Below, piece after piece: positions 35,204 to 43,380 of a DNA stretch of 64,000 bases. Position numbers and translations under genes: made by a program. Numbering within the stretch: the stretch's first letter is position 1; each line of letters starts with the position of its first letter. Under the pieces are notes generated by a model that saw only the letters and a list, made by a program, of their open reading frames with translations, was not told the DNA's origin and did no database searches. The stretch comes from JALEFZ01 sp964564415 (GTDB taxonomy: Bacteria; Bacteroidota; Bacteroidia; J057), in NCBI GenBank assembly GCA_964564415.1, contig CAZMAV010000004.1:248001-312000 (forward strand), in the 5' to 3' direction.

Positions 35204-36190
35204 CTAAAGGCTTACCTCATTATGAAGTTCCTTTTCCGCTTCGAAGGCACTGATGTTTCTTACGGTGGTTTCTGCAATCTGTGTAAGGGCATTGCGGGTG
35301 AAGAAGGCCTGGTGAGCCGTAATCAGGACGTTGGGAAAGCTCATGAGTCGGGAAATGAGGTCATCGGTGATGATGGTTTCCGAAAGATCCTTAAAAAAGA
35401 GTTTCTCTTCCTGTTCATACACATCTATGCCAAGGTATCCCAGTTTTTTGTGTTTCAATGCACTTATGGTAGCCTGAGTATCTATGAGTGCTCCCCGGCT
35501 GGTATTGATCAGCATAAGTCCCTTTTTGACCTTTGCAAAAGCTTCTTCATCAAAGATGTGGTGAGTCTCGGGGTTAAGGGGACAGTGAAGGGAGATAATA
35601 TCCGATTTTCTGTAGAGGCGGTCCAGGTCGGTGTATTCTACCTGCTTCAATGAAGAATCGGGGTACTTGTCGTAGGCGAGCACCTTGCAGCCAAAGCCAT
35701 TCATGATCTGACAAAAGGCCTGTCCTATTTTTCCGGTACCTATGACTCCTACTGTTTTTTGGTAAAGGTCAAAGCCTTCTAATCTTACCAGGGAGAAATT
35801 GCTTTCTCTAACGCGGTTGTAGGCTTTGTGGGTTTTGCGGTTGAGGGTAAGGATCAAGGCTACGGCATGCTCAGCGACGGCGTGGGGAGAGTAAGCAGGA
35901 ACCCTCGTGATTTTGATACCCAGGTCATCGGCTGCCTGAAGGTCTATATTGTTGAAGCCTGCACAGCGAAGGGCGATCAATTTCAGCCCGTTTTCCGCCA
36001 GTAGGCTAAGGGTTTCCCGGTCCAATTGGTCATTGACGAATACACAGATAGCTGGGAAACCGTAAGCCAGGGCAGCGGTCTCGGGAGTCAGGGAGGGTTG
36101 GTAGTAATGAAATCCGTGTTTGGCCTCCTCATTGGCCTCTTCGATATAGGCCTGGTCATAAGGCTGGGTGCTGAATACGGCAACTTTCAT
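35204..36190 (-). CDS. D-lactate dehydrogenase-like 2-hydroxyacid dehydrogenase
   Basis: A 328-residue NAD-dependent D-2-hydroxyacid dehydrogenase. The nucleotide-binding loop is GTGKIG (151-156), and the catalytic residues are Arg232 (NTSRGALID), Glu261 and His293 (TAHQAFFT), all as in LdhA-type enzymes. RCAGFNNIDLQAA is the typical substrate-domain motif. It should reduce pyruvate to D-lactate, though the exact substrate is inference. Single gene; the threonine-synthase-like chimera lies upstream on the same strand at 120 nt. Confidence 0.92.
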   Translation of the reverse strand: MKVAVFSTQPYDQAYIEEANEEAKHGFHYYQPSLTPETAALAYGFPAICVFVNDQLDRETLSLLAENGLKLIALRCAGFNNIDLQAADDLGIKITRVPAYSPHAVAEHAVALILTLNRKTHKAYNRVRESNFSLVRLEGFDLYQKTVGVIGTGKIGQAFCQIMNGFGCKVLAYDKYPDSSLKQVEYTDLDRLYRKSDIISLHCPLNPETHHIFDEEAFAKVKKGLMLINTSRGALIDTQATISALKHKKLGYLGIDVYEQEEKLFFKDLSETIITDDLISRLMSFPNVLITAHQAFFTRNALTQIAETTVRNISAFEAEKELHNEVSL

Positions 36191-36310
36191 GATAGTGGTA
36201 TTTGGTCAAAGGTAGAGTGCTAAGAGGTAAAAAATGTTTGAGAAAAAAAAGCGAATTGCCGAAAATGACAATTCGCTCTCATCAAACAAAGCAAGTACCT
36301 TTCAATCAAC

Positions 36311-36988
36311 CTACATATTTCTGGCTGTGAGGACAGCGACATGAGGCCCTTGGGCGATATTTCCCTGCAGATGGGCACAGATAAGGGCTCCAAGGCCTGC
36401 TGTAGCTGCCGGAAGGGCCGATATCCCTTCCTGTCGGTAAAGAAGGTCGGACAGGTCGACCATCTCTTGATCGGAAAGACCCTGCGCCAGTCCGCGGCTA
36501 TGATAGAGGCTTTGTAGCGCCTCTTCTCCATCCAGGGCATGCCAGTTTATCAGAGGCATATTGGTATGTGTCTCGTCGAGGGACTCCGGACTTAGGTCTT
36601 CACAGCGGCTATGTCCGCTTTCGAAAGAGACCAATACGGGATTTTGCCGGGCAATACTTCCGGCGATCATGCGGGGGAAGGCATTCTCTCCAAGGCTTAG
36701 AAAACCCTGGTGAATTCCGGCAATTACGGTTCCATTGCCAATGGGAGCAGCAACAGTGGTCGGCATTTGACCTAATTTATGGCTGATCTCATCTGGAAAA
36801 TGAGTAAGAGGATCCTGAAGGCTTAGCAAGGAGTCCAGTCGAATATAATCCCAATAGGTAAGTTCCTTGGCGTGAAATAATCCCTCTAAGTAGCAGGACA
36901 GAGACTGGCCAGAACCTTGGTATTTCTCTCCCAATGAATGGAGATGGTCCTCTAAAGAAATCTCTTTGATGGAGGATAGGTCTTTCAT
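36311..36988 (-). pseudogene. chimeric ORF: tryptophan 2,3-dioxygenase start joined to threonine-synthase-like PLP enzyme end
   Basis: A 225-codon intact frame that looks like two truncated genes joined in frame. Residues about 33-68 resemble the start of Bacteroidota tryptophan 2,3-dioxygenase (YLEGLFHAKELTYWDYIRLD, LLSLQDPLTHFPDE); the heme-binding remainder is absent. From about residue 74 it reads as the second half of a fold type II PLP enzyme related to threonine synthase (MPTTVAAPIGNGTVIAG; QEGISALPAATAGLGALI), without the half carrying the PLP lysine. A deletion between the two genes is the simplest origin. It starts immediately after the PPTase stop (TGAATG), so the operon layout is kept. 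A functional product is unlikely. Confidence 0.7.
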
Positions 36989-37690
36989 TCAGGTCTTTGT
37001 TTTTGTCTGTTGAAAATGATCGCATATATCTTTTCCGCTAAGTTCAGGATGGACCTGTACAAAGCCGAAGGGACGGTCACTGGCCAGGTGGGTCACGTAG
37101 TTGACCTGATGGGGCAGCCTGTGCAGATACCAGTGCTTACCCCCGTGCCAGACCTTTGACCTGCTGACTTCTATTTGATCCAATGCCAAAGTAAGTCCTC
37201 TCCCATCTGCCTTGACCAAGGCTTCCTTTCGTGTCCAAATCCAATAGAAAGTATGGATAGGCTCGCTGGACAGTCGCAGGAGTTCCTTCTCTATGGGAGT
37301 AAAGTGATCCCGAAAATCATGGAAGGAAATTTCTTCTATAGCTTCTATGTCTACCCCTATCCTTGGATATTGGCTCATAGCACAGACGACCTTGTCGCCA
37401 GCATGGGAAATATTAAAATCTCCTTCTATACCAAGATAGGGCCGCTGATGGGCATCTCTTTTCCAAGAGTCCAGCCATCCATGTTCAAGGCCAATCTGTT
37501 CGAAGCCCAGCATGAGGAGCATCTTGCCCAAAAGTGAGCGCTGTCTGTCTTTGCTAAATCGATATTTTAGAATTTCTTCCTGCAAAAAAAAGGGAAGCCT
37601 GGATAGCAATGACATCAAAGAGCCATGGTCTTTCTCTACGATTTTTGCTTGAAATACATCAATCCGGGGAGCGAGTGAAGGTATTTCCAT
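36989..37690 (-). CDS. Sfp-type 4'-phosphopantetheinyl transferase
   Basis: A 233-residue enzyme that activates carrier proteins of fatty acid, polyketide or nonribosomal peptide synthesis. The Sfp motifs are intact: NISHAGDKVVCA (93-104), IGVDIEAIEE (111-120, Mg ligands Asp114 and Glu116) and WTRKEALVKADGRGL (152-166, Glu156). Length matches the Sfp group, not the shorter AcpS. It sits between a broken halogenase-like gene (45 nt upstream) and the chimeric ORF, in the same direction, so it seems the only intact enzyme of a former biosynthetic operon. Confidence 0.92.
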   Translation of the reverse strand: MEIPSLAPRIDVFQAKIVEKDHGSLMSLLSRLPFFLQEEILKYRFSKDRQRSLLGKMLLMLGFEQIGLEHGWLDSWKRDAHQRPYLGIEGDFNISHAGDKVVCAMSQYPRIGVDIEAIEEISFHDFRDHFTPIEKELLRLSSEPIHTFYWIWTRKEALVKADGRGLTLALDQIEVSRSKVWHGGKHWYLHRLPHQVNYVTHLASDRPFGFVQVHPELSGKDICDHFQQTKTKT

Positions 37691-37735
37691 TGTTTTAAAG
37701 GATTAGATAAGAAAATTTACTCATGGTCTATTAGG

Positions 37736-38275
37736 TCATACACCGGGAAGGGACTTTACCGCATCGAAGTCAAATAGGGCCCGAATTTCTTTCCACAGAG
37801 GTAACAAATCACGGGCTGGAGTCTTGGGCTCAAACAGTCCATCTTCTTTCCATCGCTGTGACTCAAGACCAATGGCTCCTGCATGGTACCATGAAGAGGG
37901 AGACAAGTACTAATGAAAAGCTACAGGATCCACATCTTCCATGGCTATCAGAAATATAACCTGGGCAAAGGGCTTGCGATTATCTCCGGTAAAAAATCGA
38001 AAACCCAGTTTCTTGAAGTGAGCATTTTTGAAGTAGTCATTCAGGCCCAAACTGTGCCCCAGATAAAAGGCAGAAATCTCTACGGTGGATTCTCCTACCT
38101 TTGCGGTTGCCTCCGGCAAGGGCTCCTGCCTCCGGTCCAACACCAGAAGATTCAATTCCGGATGTCTTAGTTGCAATTGCCTGGCAAGGGATATTCCCGC
38201 CAGTCCCCCACCGAGGATGGCCACATCAAAAGAATTTGTGGATTTGGGAAGGGCTGAAGAAATGGACATACTCAT
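37736..38275 (-). pseudogene. broken flavin-dependent (tryptophan) halogenase-like gene
   Basis: The ATG at 38275 opens an FAD-binding Rossmann start (FDVAILGGGLAGISLARQLQ) followed by KVGESTVEISAFYLGHSLGL, as in the flavin-dependent halogenase-like monooxygenases. The frame stops at TAG 37910 after DVDPVAFH and then continues in the same frame (SSWYHAGAIGLESQRWKED, PARDLLPLWKEIRALF) to TGA 37736. The usual middle of the protein, including the halogenase WxWxIP region, is missing. So there is one in-frame stop plus a large internal deletion. It is the second gene after the NusG-like gene. Confidence 0.7.
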
Positions 38276-38294
38276 TAAAGGTTAAGAGTTCTTC

Positions 38295-38357
38295 TTTAAA
38301 TAGTCTCGCAATTTCATTTCGGTATTCAATGTGCTCGCCTACTTAAATGCGGATAAA
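38295..38357. repeat. palindromic repeat, copy B (shortened)
   Basis: Second copy of the element at 32039-32130. The left arm TAGTCTCGCAATTTCATTTCGG is shared exactly in its core, but the internal part is missing and the right arm (ATTCAATGTGCTCGCCTACTTA) follows at once. It lies 19 nt upstream of the broken halogenase-like gene. Some similarity with copy A continues downstream (GGATAAA). Confidence 0.6.
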
Positions 38358-38559
38358 AACAGAGATCAAAAGGACTCCATGCAACAAGCCGGATCGATAT
38401 GACAATTTAAAGTCAATTCACCAAGTTTTTCTTGGCGCAAAGCCAGGGAGATTATGAAATTCTTTGTTGCTACACTGATTGTGTCAAAACATCGAACCTA
38501 CATTCTACCAGGACAGTTTTTCTATTGGAAAAAGCACCAAAATGAAATTTTGTACCTGC

Positions 38560-39081
38560 CTAATTGTGATGAATTTTTTCGTGGGCCACGATACAGTCAG
38601 CCGGTAGGTTAACGGCAATGATGGTATTCAGAACTTTGATACTGACCAGAAGTCTACGATTTCCACGGTGCTCCATCAAAATTCCATCTACCCCTTCGAA
38701 GCATCCCCCACTAATTGTGACCTCTTGCCCTACGGAATAATGAGGAATGTCTTCATGGTTGATTTCAAGATCGAGTTTTCCTGCGAGCATTTGCCGGATA
38801 TTTTTGATGGTATCGGGATCGACAACGGCAGGCTTTCCTTCAAACTGCATAAAATTAACCAGTTGATTGATTTCCAGCAACTTGTGTAAATAGAAGGGTT
38901 CGCTCTTTACAAATACATAATTGGGAAAGAGGGGCATATTAAGTTTCTTCTTGCGATCGCTCCATTGATGGACGACTTCTTGTGTGGGGAGAAAAGCTTC
39001 TTTTCCACTCTCCTCTACTCTTCGTTGCACCCGTTTTTCGGCATTAGGATAGGTGTAAGCGACGTACCAATTGGACTGCAT
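38560..39081 (-). CDS. specialised NusG paralogue (UpxY/LoaP-like antiterminator)
   Basis: A 173-residue NusG-family protein. The NGN domain (NWYVAYTYPNAEKRVQRRVE; FPNYVFVKSEPFYLHKLL) and a C-terminal KOW (YSVGQEVTISGGCFEGVDG) are both clear. Specialised NusG paralogues such as LoaP and UpxY are usually the first gene of long exopolysaccharide or polyketide operons and allow RNA polymerase to read through them. Here it heads the halogenase-PPTase-chimera group, at 284 nt. I use ATG 39081 (MQSNWYVAY) rather than TTG 39108. Housekeeping NusG would be expected next to secE and rplK, which are absent here. Confidence 0.85.
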   Translation of the reverse strand: MQSNWYVAYTYPNAEKRVQRRVEESGKEAFLPTQEVVHQWSDRKKKLNMPLFPNYVFVKSEPFYLHKLLEINQLVNFMQFEGKPAVVDPDTIKNIRQMLAGKLDLEINHEDIPHYSVGQEVTISGGCFEGVDGILMEHRGNRRLLVSIKVLNTIIAVNLPADCIVAHEKIHHN

Positions 39082-39921
39082 GGCTTTAGTTGTTAATGCG
39101 TTGGACAATTGATGTACAGGCGTATGACTCTCTCAGTCTGCCTGCAAGCGAGAAGCCTTAACTTTACAGACAGTTTTTGGCGATAGATATGTAAAAGGAA
39201 TTAGAATTGGGCAGATGTATAGGTACAGTTTCTACTGAAACAGACCTTTCATCATAACACAAATAGTAATGGCAGTTTAAATTAACTGATATGCGATTCT
39301 ATGAAACGAGGAAAATATTTTTCCCAATTCTTTACACTCAACATTCCATAAAATATGCCAAGGATAAGCATTACCTACTTCAAGCAGACAAATAATTCCT
39401 ACCTAAAACTCATTGAAAGGCATTCAGACTTAAGATGGAAGACCCTTCAAATATTCCAGGAAAACAGTGTTTAGTTGGAATTAGCCTACATATGGGTCAG
39501 AATTATTTGGCGGTGTAAGGCTTTGCCACAGTCAGTCCCATTGTATACTGGCTAGAAAAAAATTAGGAAAATGTGGAAAGTCATCGAAGTAATTTTCTAC
39601 CTTTTCTAAACCGTTACAATGCATACTTTATAAAAGCATAAGTAACGTTAAATAAAAATATATGATTCGATGAAATAAATATGATAATTATTCATAGAAA
39701 AACAAAAGGAAACAAAAATTAATGCATATTCTTTAAAAGCGATTCGTTTTAACACCTTTTTTTTCAAATACAGAATACAGATTAAATAATAATTTCATCA
39801 TATCTCCAATGAATTTTGTTATATTATCATTCAATTAGCGGGTGAAAATCCTCTGAATTCTTGTGTGTCAGAAGGGGTCTGGCAGACCAGGAATTTCCCG
39901 GGGGTAGAAGATAAATGTATC
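39082..39921. other. long AT-rich leader/intergenic region
   Basis: About 840 nt between the divergent NusG-like and AraC genes. No credible ORF. Such length upstream of a NusG paralogue is consistent with a structured leader of the kind used by LoaP/UpxY-type antiterminators, but I cannot point to a specific hairpin or a promoter. The AraC-type gene's promoter should also be here. Confidence 0.45.
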
Positions 39922-41070
39922 ATGGATCTTAGATTTCTTTATTGGATTATACTTGGAATCGGTGCCTGCCAGGGACTGGTCCTCGGGATTATTTTGTGGC
40001 TCAACGAAAGCCAAAATAGAAAGAACAACAAGTACCTGGCCATTCTACTTTTGGGCTTCTCTTACGAACTGGTAGTGGCTTTCTTGTATGCGACCAAATT
40101 AGTTTTTATCGAGCATCCCGCTTATTATTTACTCCTGGACATCAATTGGATGTATGGTCCCTTCCTATACTTCTATATAAGTAGTCGTCTTTATCCTGGC
40201 TACTATGTCAAGGGCAAGGAGTTTGTTCATCTTATTCCCTTAGCTCTCCAGTTGATTATAGGGGCGTTCGTTAAAATTCAAAATCTCTATTGGGATGGAA
40301 GCAGGGAAAGCCTCTCCTGGCTGGGATACCAGGCTTATGTCCTTTGGAAGCATACTCCCTTTGTGCTCTGTATAAGTGGCCTCCTGATCTTATTTTACGC
40401 TGCCTATAGTTTTAATATGATTCGAAACTTTCCCAGCGCTATGACCTCCCGGCGCAGGGACGTCCTTCGTCTGAAAAGAATCATACTTATATACGCCATG
40501 TTTGCCTTTCTAAACCTTTTCGTAAGCTGCATTGATTACCTGTTCTTCAATTTCGCCTTCAGTCCTTTCTTTATTTATCCCACTTTCATTGCCATGTCTG
40601 CCGTTACCTATGGAATGGCTCTCTTGGGTTTCTCTGAACTCAGCCATATACCTGTCTCCCCCCTTCCTAAACCATCGGTTGCGAAAAATATAAGAAGCAA
40701 TGAAACCCAGCATTTGCCAAAAGAGTGGACTGCCCTTTGCCAGACCCTTCAAAAAGCTATGTTGGAAGAAAAGATATACAAAGACCCCCACCTTACCCTT
40801 CCCCATTTGGCAGAACAACTGGAGGCCAAGCCTCATCAAATCACACAGGTGCTCAACCGCAAACTCGGTAAATCTTTTTATGACTACATAAATGAGTTTA
40901 GGGTCAAAGAATCCATCCAATTGATGCAGGATCCTGCCTTTAGCCATTATACCCTGATCGCCATTGCCTATGAATCCGGCTTCAACTCTAAAGCGACTTT
41001 TAACCGCATCTTTAAAAAGATGACAGGCAAGACCCCCAACGCCATGAGATCCTCATTAAAATACCACTAA
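39922..41070 (+). CDS. 7TM AraC-family transcriptional regulator
   Basis: A 382-residue membrane-bound regulator. The first ~230 residues hold about seven membrane helices (LYWIILGIGACQGLVLGIIL; YYLLLDINWMYGPFLYFYI). The C-terminal ~100 residues are an AraC-type double HTH with LTLPHLAEQLEAKPHQITQV and the second-helix region IAYESGFNSKATFNRIFKK. This class senses ligands through the membrane domain. I use ATG 39922; earlier in-frame codons add a non-homologous extension. The direct repeats downstream (41146, 41206) could be its targets. Confidence 0.9.
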   Translation: MDLRFLYWIILGIGACQGLVLGIILWLNESQNRKNNKYLAILLLGFSYELVVAFLYATKLVFIEHPAYYLLLDINWMYGPFLYFYISSRLYPGYYVKGKEFVHLIPLALQLIIGAFVKIQNLYWDGSRESLSWLGYQAYVLWKHTPFVLCISGLLILFYAAYSFNMIRNFPSAMTSRRRDVLRLKRIILIYAMFAFLNLFVSCIDYLFFNFAFSPFFIYPTFIAMSAVTYGMALLGFSELSHIPVSPLPKPSVAKNIRSNETQHLPKEWTALCQTLQKAMLEEKIYKDPHLTLPHLAEQLEAKPHQITQVLNRKLGKSFYDYINEFRVKESIQLMQDPAFSHYTLIAIAYESGFNSKATFNRIFKKMTGKTPNAMRSSLKYH

Positions 41071-41145
41071 TGTGTCAATTAAGAATAATATTACTTTTAT
41101 ATGATACCTTTCGGAGAGGTCTCACTGAAAAAATTAAAGGTATCG

Positions 41146-41216
41146 ATCGTCAAAAATAGTCCCGAGCCAAGAATCCATTCCTTCCAAACCTGGTCTCAGG
41201 TCTTAATCGTCAAAAA
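41146..41216. promoter_or_regulatory. two direct repeats ATCGTCAAAAA, 60 bp apart
   Basis: Identical 11-mers at 41146-41156 and 41206-41216 in the spacer between the AraC-type gene and the YceI gene. The exact 60-bp spacing places them on one helix face. AraC-type regulators bind direct repeats, so an operator for the adjacent regulator is plausible but unproven. Confidence 0.35.
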
Positions 41217-41341
41217 AATTAGGCTCAAAAAAATAAATCTGTCTCAATCATAGGGTTGCAACGTTATCCCATGGTTTTTTTGCTATCTAAGCCGAAGGAA
41301 AATGTCGGAAAGCAATTTTTCACCCATTTAATGATTAATCC

Positions 41342-41914
41342 ATGAAATTTTTATGTTCATATACGATCCTGCCGACGATCCTTTTGCTTCAAATAGGGCT
41401 GGGACAGGAAACTTTCAAACTCGATAAAAAAGTATCTGAACTCATGTGGACGGGATATGCTGCTGCTGGGTCCTATTCTCTCAGTGGTTTTATCACCCCC
41501 AAGGATGGACAGATACAGATTGACAAAGAGGAAATCGTCGAGGCTCAACTGACGCTCAACATGAAGTCTATAGATTCAGAAAACAGGCGTCTGGAGAAGA
41601 ACCTTAAGTCAGACAATTTCTTTTCTGTAAAAGATTTTCCTGAGGCTAAATTCGTCCTTACCTCACCTATTCCCTTTGAGAGTGGCACACACCCAGCCGA
41701 GGGCCAGTTGACCCTCAAAGGAAAAACCCATCCGATAACTACACAGGTGACCTGTGTCAAATCTGAAGATGGCTACAGGCTTCAGGGAAAATTCATCGTC
41801 AATCGCACACAATTTGGCATCACCCATCTTTCTCTTACCTATTTCAAAGATGCGGGAGAATATGCTATCTCAGATGAGTTTGACCTCCGTTACGATGTAA
41901 ATTTTGCGAAGTGA
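41342..41914 (+). CDS. YceI family lipid-binding-like protein
   Basis: A 190-residue secreted YceI-like lipocalin-type beta-barrel. A signal peptide (TILPTILLLQIGLGQ) precedes the typical blocks LDKKVSELMWTGYAAAGSYS, LNMKSIDSENRRLEKNLKS and GQLTLKGKTHPI. YceI proteins bind polyisoprenoid lipids in the periplasm; some are stress-induced. The stop overlaps the next gene's ATG (TGATG), and both genes end in YceI-type domains. Confidence 0.9.
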   Translation: MKFLCSYTILPTILLLQIGLGQETFKLDKKVSELMWTGYAAAGSYSLSGFITPKDGQIQIDKEEIVEAQLTLNMKSIDSENRRLEKNLKSDNFFSVKDFPEAKFVLTSPIPFESGTHPAEGQLTLKGKTHPITTQVTCVKSEDGYRLQGKFIVNRTQFGITHLSLTYFKDAGEYAISDEFDLRYDVNFAK

Positions 41915-43347
41915 TGTACTTCAAGCACTTCACATCCTGCTTAATCCACGTGGTGATTTTATTTTCTGGCCTATACAGCCAGGATGGATACCTTCTGGTG
42001 ATCAGCCAGGCTGAAGAAGACGCTCATTTCCTTAAGGAGGCAGAGCCCTTATTAATGGAAATGGCCCAGAAACAAGGACTGACTTTCATGTCCCTAAACC
42101 CAAAAGTCGGTCTACCCAGCGAAATTTCCACTACCCCGGCCATCGTCATGCTGGGAGGCAAGGGTACTTCTATCTACACGGGGCGATACATGGACTTTCA
42201 CAGGATAAAAAGCTTTTTGCGCTCCTCCCGTGTATTGGCACAACCCGATCAGATCAACCTGAGAAAAGGGGTTTCCACCCTGCTTAGAGGACGAGCAAAA
42301 GTAGCTGCACAGATAAAGGTTACCTCCCTTGAAGGTGAAGCCTCCACAGTTGAAGTCGAAACCTTCTCCGAGACCGCTATCTCCAGTCTACAATCGGCTT
42401 TTCAACACCTCAAAATCAGGGATAGCCTGCTCATGCACAAGACTGACAGGACATTTTTTCTCGACCTTCATCCTTACCTGGGGCAAGACCAGAAGCTCTA
42501 CCTCAGTTGCGCCGTCTATTCTCAATTTCACTGTACACGACCCATTTTCGAAAATTATGAACAGCCTATCGTGATCCATTGGGAGGATAGAGAGGAAGGG
42601 ATGGCATCAGCAGCCAGGCTGATGGAGGATCAAATCCTCAAAGCCATGGAGACATCAGATATAGGAGACGCTTTCAGTCCGGTTTCTGCGGAGACTGTAT
42701 CGAAGATTTGGGAGCAACTCCTCCCTGATTGGAGAAAACAAAGGGATATAGGGACGCCTGCTTCTATTCCCTATGACCTCGACCTTCCCCGAAGATGGAC
42801 TGGTCCTCGGTCGGTAGACAGCCTTTCTCCCCTCCTTCAATTCAACTTTTTTCCACCATTAGATTGGTACAGCGGGGAGCTGGTCAAACTTAAGGGACAG
42901 ATTGTCCTCGATCAGGATATGAACCTGATTCAGGGAAACTTTATCGCAGGGATGAGTAGCCTGACCATGGGCAATGCCGAGTTGGATGAAAAAGTATGGA
43001 AGAAATACCTCAAGGTAAAAAAATACCCTGAGGCCCTATTCATCATGGAAATGTCCGAACCTCACCTTCCTCTTGAATGGGGAAAGAGCCGGAACGTAAG
43101 GCTCAAAGGCAATATGACCCTCATGAAGGAAAGCCAACCCCTAGAAGTAGAGGCTATCCTGACCCCCTTTCTAGACGAAGAAGAACAGCCCTGTATCCTG
43201 GTATCCGCCCGCTTTTCCCTCAATATCACTGACGACTTTGGGATTGATGGACCTGAAAGTGGCCCTCCTAAGTCAAGAAAAAACATGGAATTTAACCTGA
43301 ATTGCTTGATGAGTGCCGAGGACATTGTCCCAGACGCCGGTAAGTAA
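41914..43347 (+). CDS. large secreted protein with thioredoxin-like start and YceI-like C-terminus
   Basis: A 477-residue protein. A signal peptide (SCLIHVVILFSGLYSQ) is followed by a ~80-residue segment of the style seen in thioredoxin-like or DUF4174 proteins (QDGYLLVISQAEEDAHFLKE, TTPAIVMLGGKGTSIYTGRY), without CxxC. The middle (about 120-290) is not recognised. The C-terminal ~150 residues form a YceI-like domain (GQIVLDQDMNLIQGNFIAGM, WKKYLKVKKYPEALFIM, SARFSLNITDDFGI). I start at ATG 41914, overlapping the YceI stop; GTG 41911 is also possible. It is cotranscribed with the YceI gene and may act on the same lipid. Confidence 0.7.
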   Translation: MYFKHFTSCLIHVVILFSGLYSQDGYLLVISQAEEDAHFLKEAEPLLMEMAQKQGLTFMSLNPKVGLPSEISTTPAIVMLGGKGTSIYTGRYMDFHRIKSFLRSSRVLAQPDQINLRKGVSTLLRGRAKVAAQIKVTSLEGEASTVEVETFSETAISSLQSAFQHLKIRDSLLMHKTDRTFFLDLHPYLGQDQKLYLSCAVYSQFHCTRPIFENYEQPIVIHWEDREEGMASAARLMEDQILKAMETSDIGDAFSPVSAETVSKIWEQLLPDWRKQRDIGTPASIPYDLDLPRRWTGPRSVDSLSPLLQFNFFPPLDWYSGELVKLKGQIVLDQDMNLIQGNFIAGMSSLTMGNAELDEKVWKKYLKVKKYPEALFIMEMSEPHLPLEWGKSRNVRLKGNMTLMKESQPLEVEAILTPFLDEEEQPCILVSARFSLNITDDFGIDGPESGPPKSRKNMEFNLNCLMSAEDIVPDAGK

Positions 43348-43380
43348 TCTCAGAATTTCCTTTATACTTTAAGCAATCTT

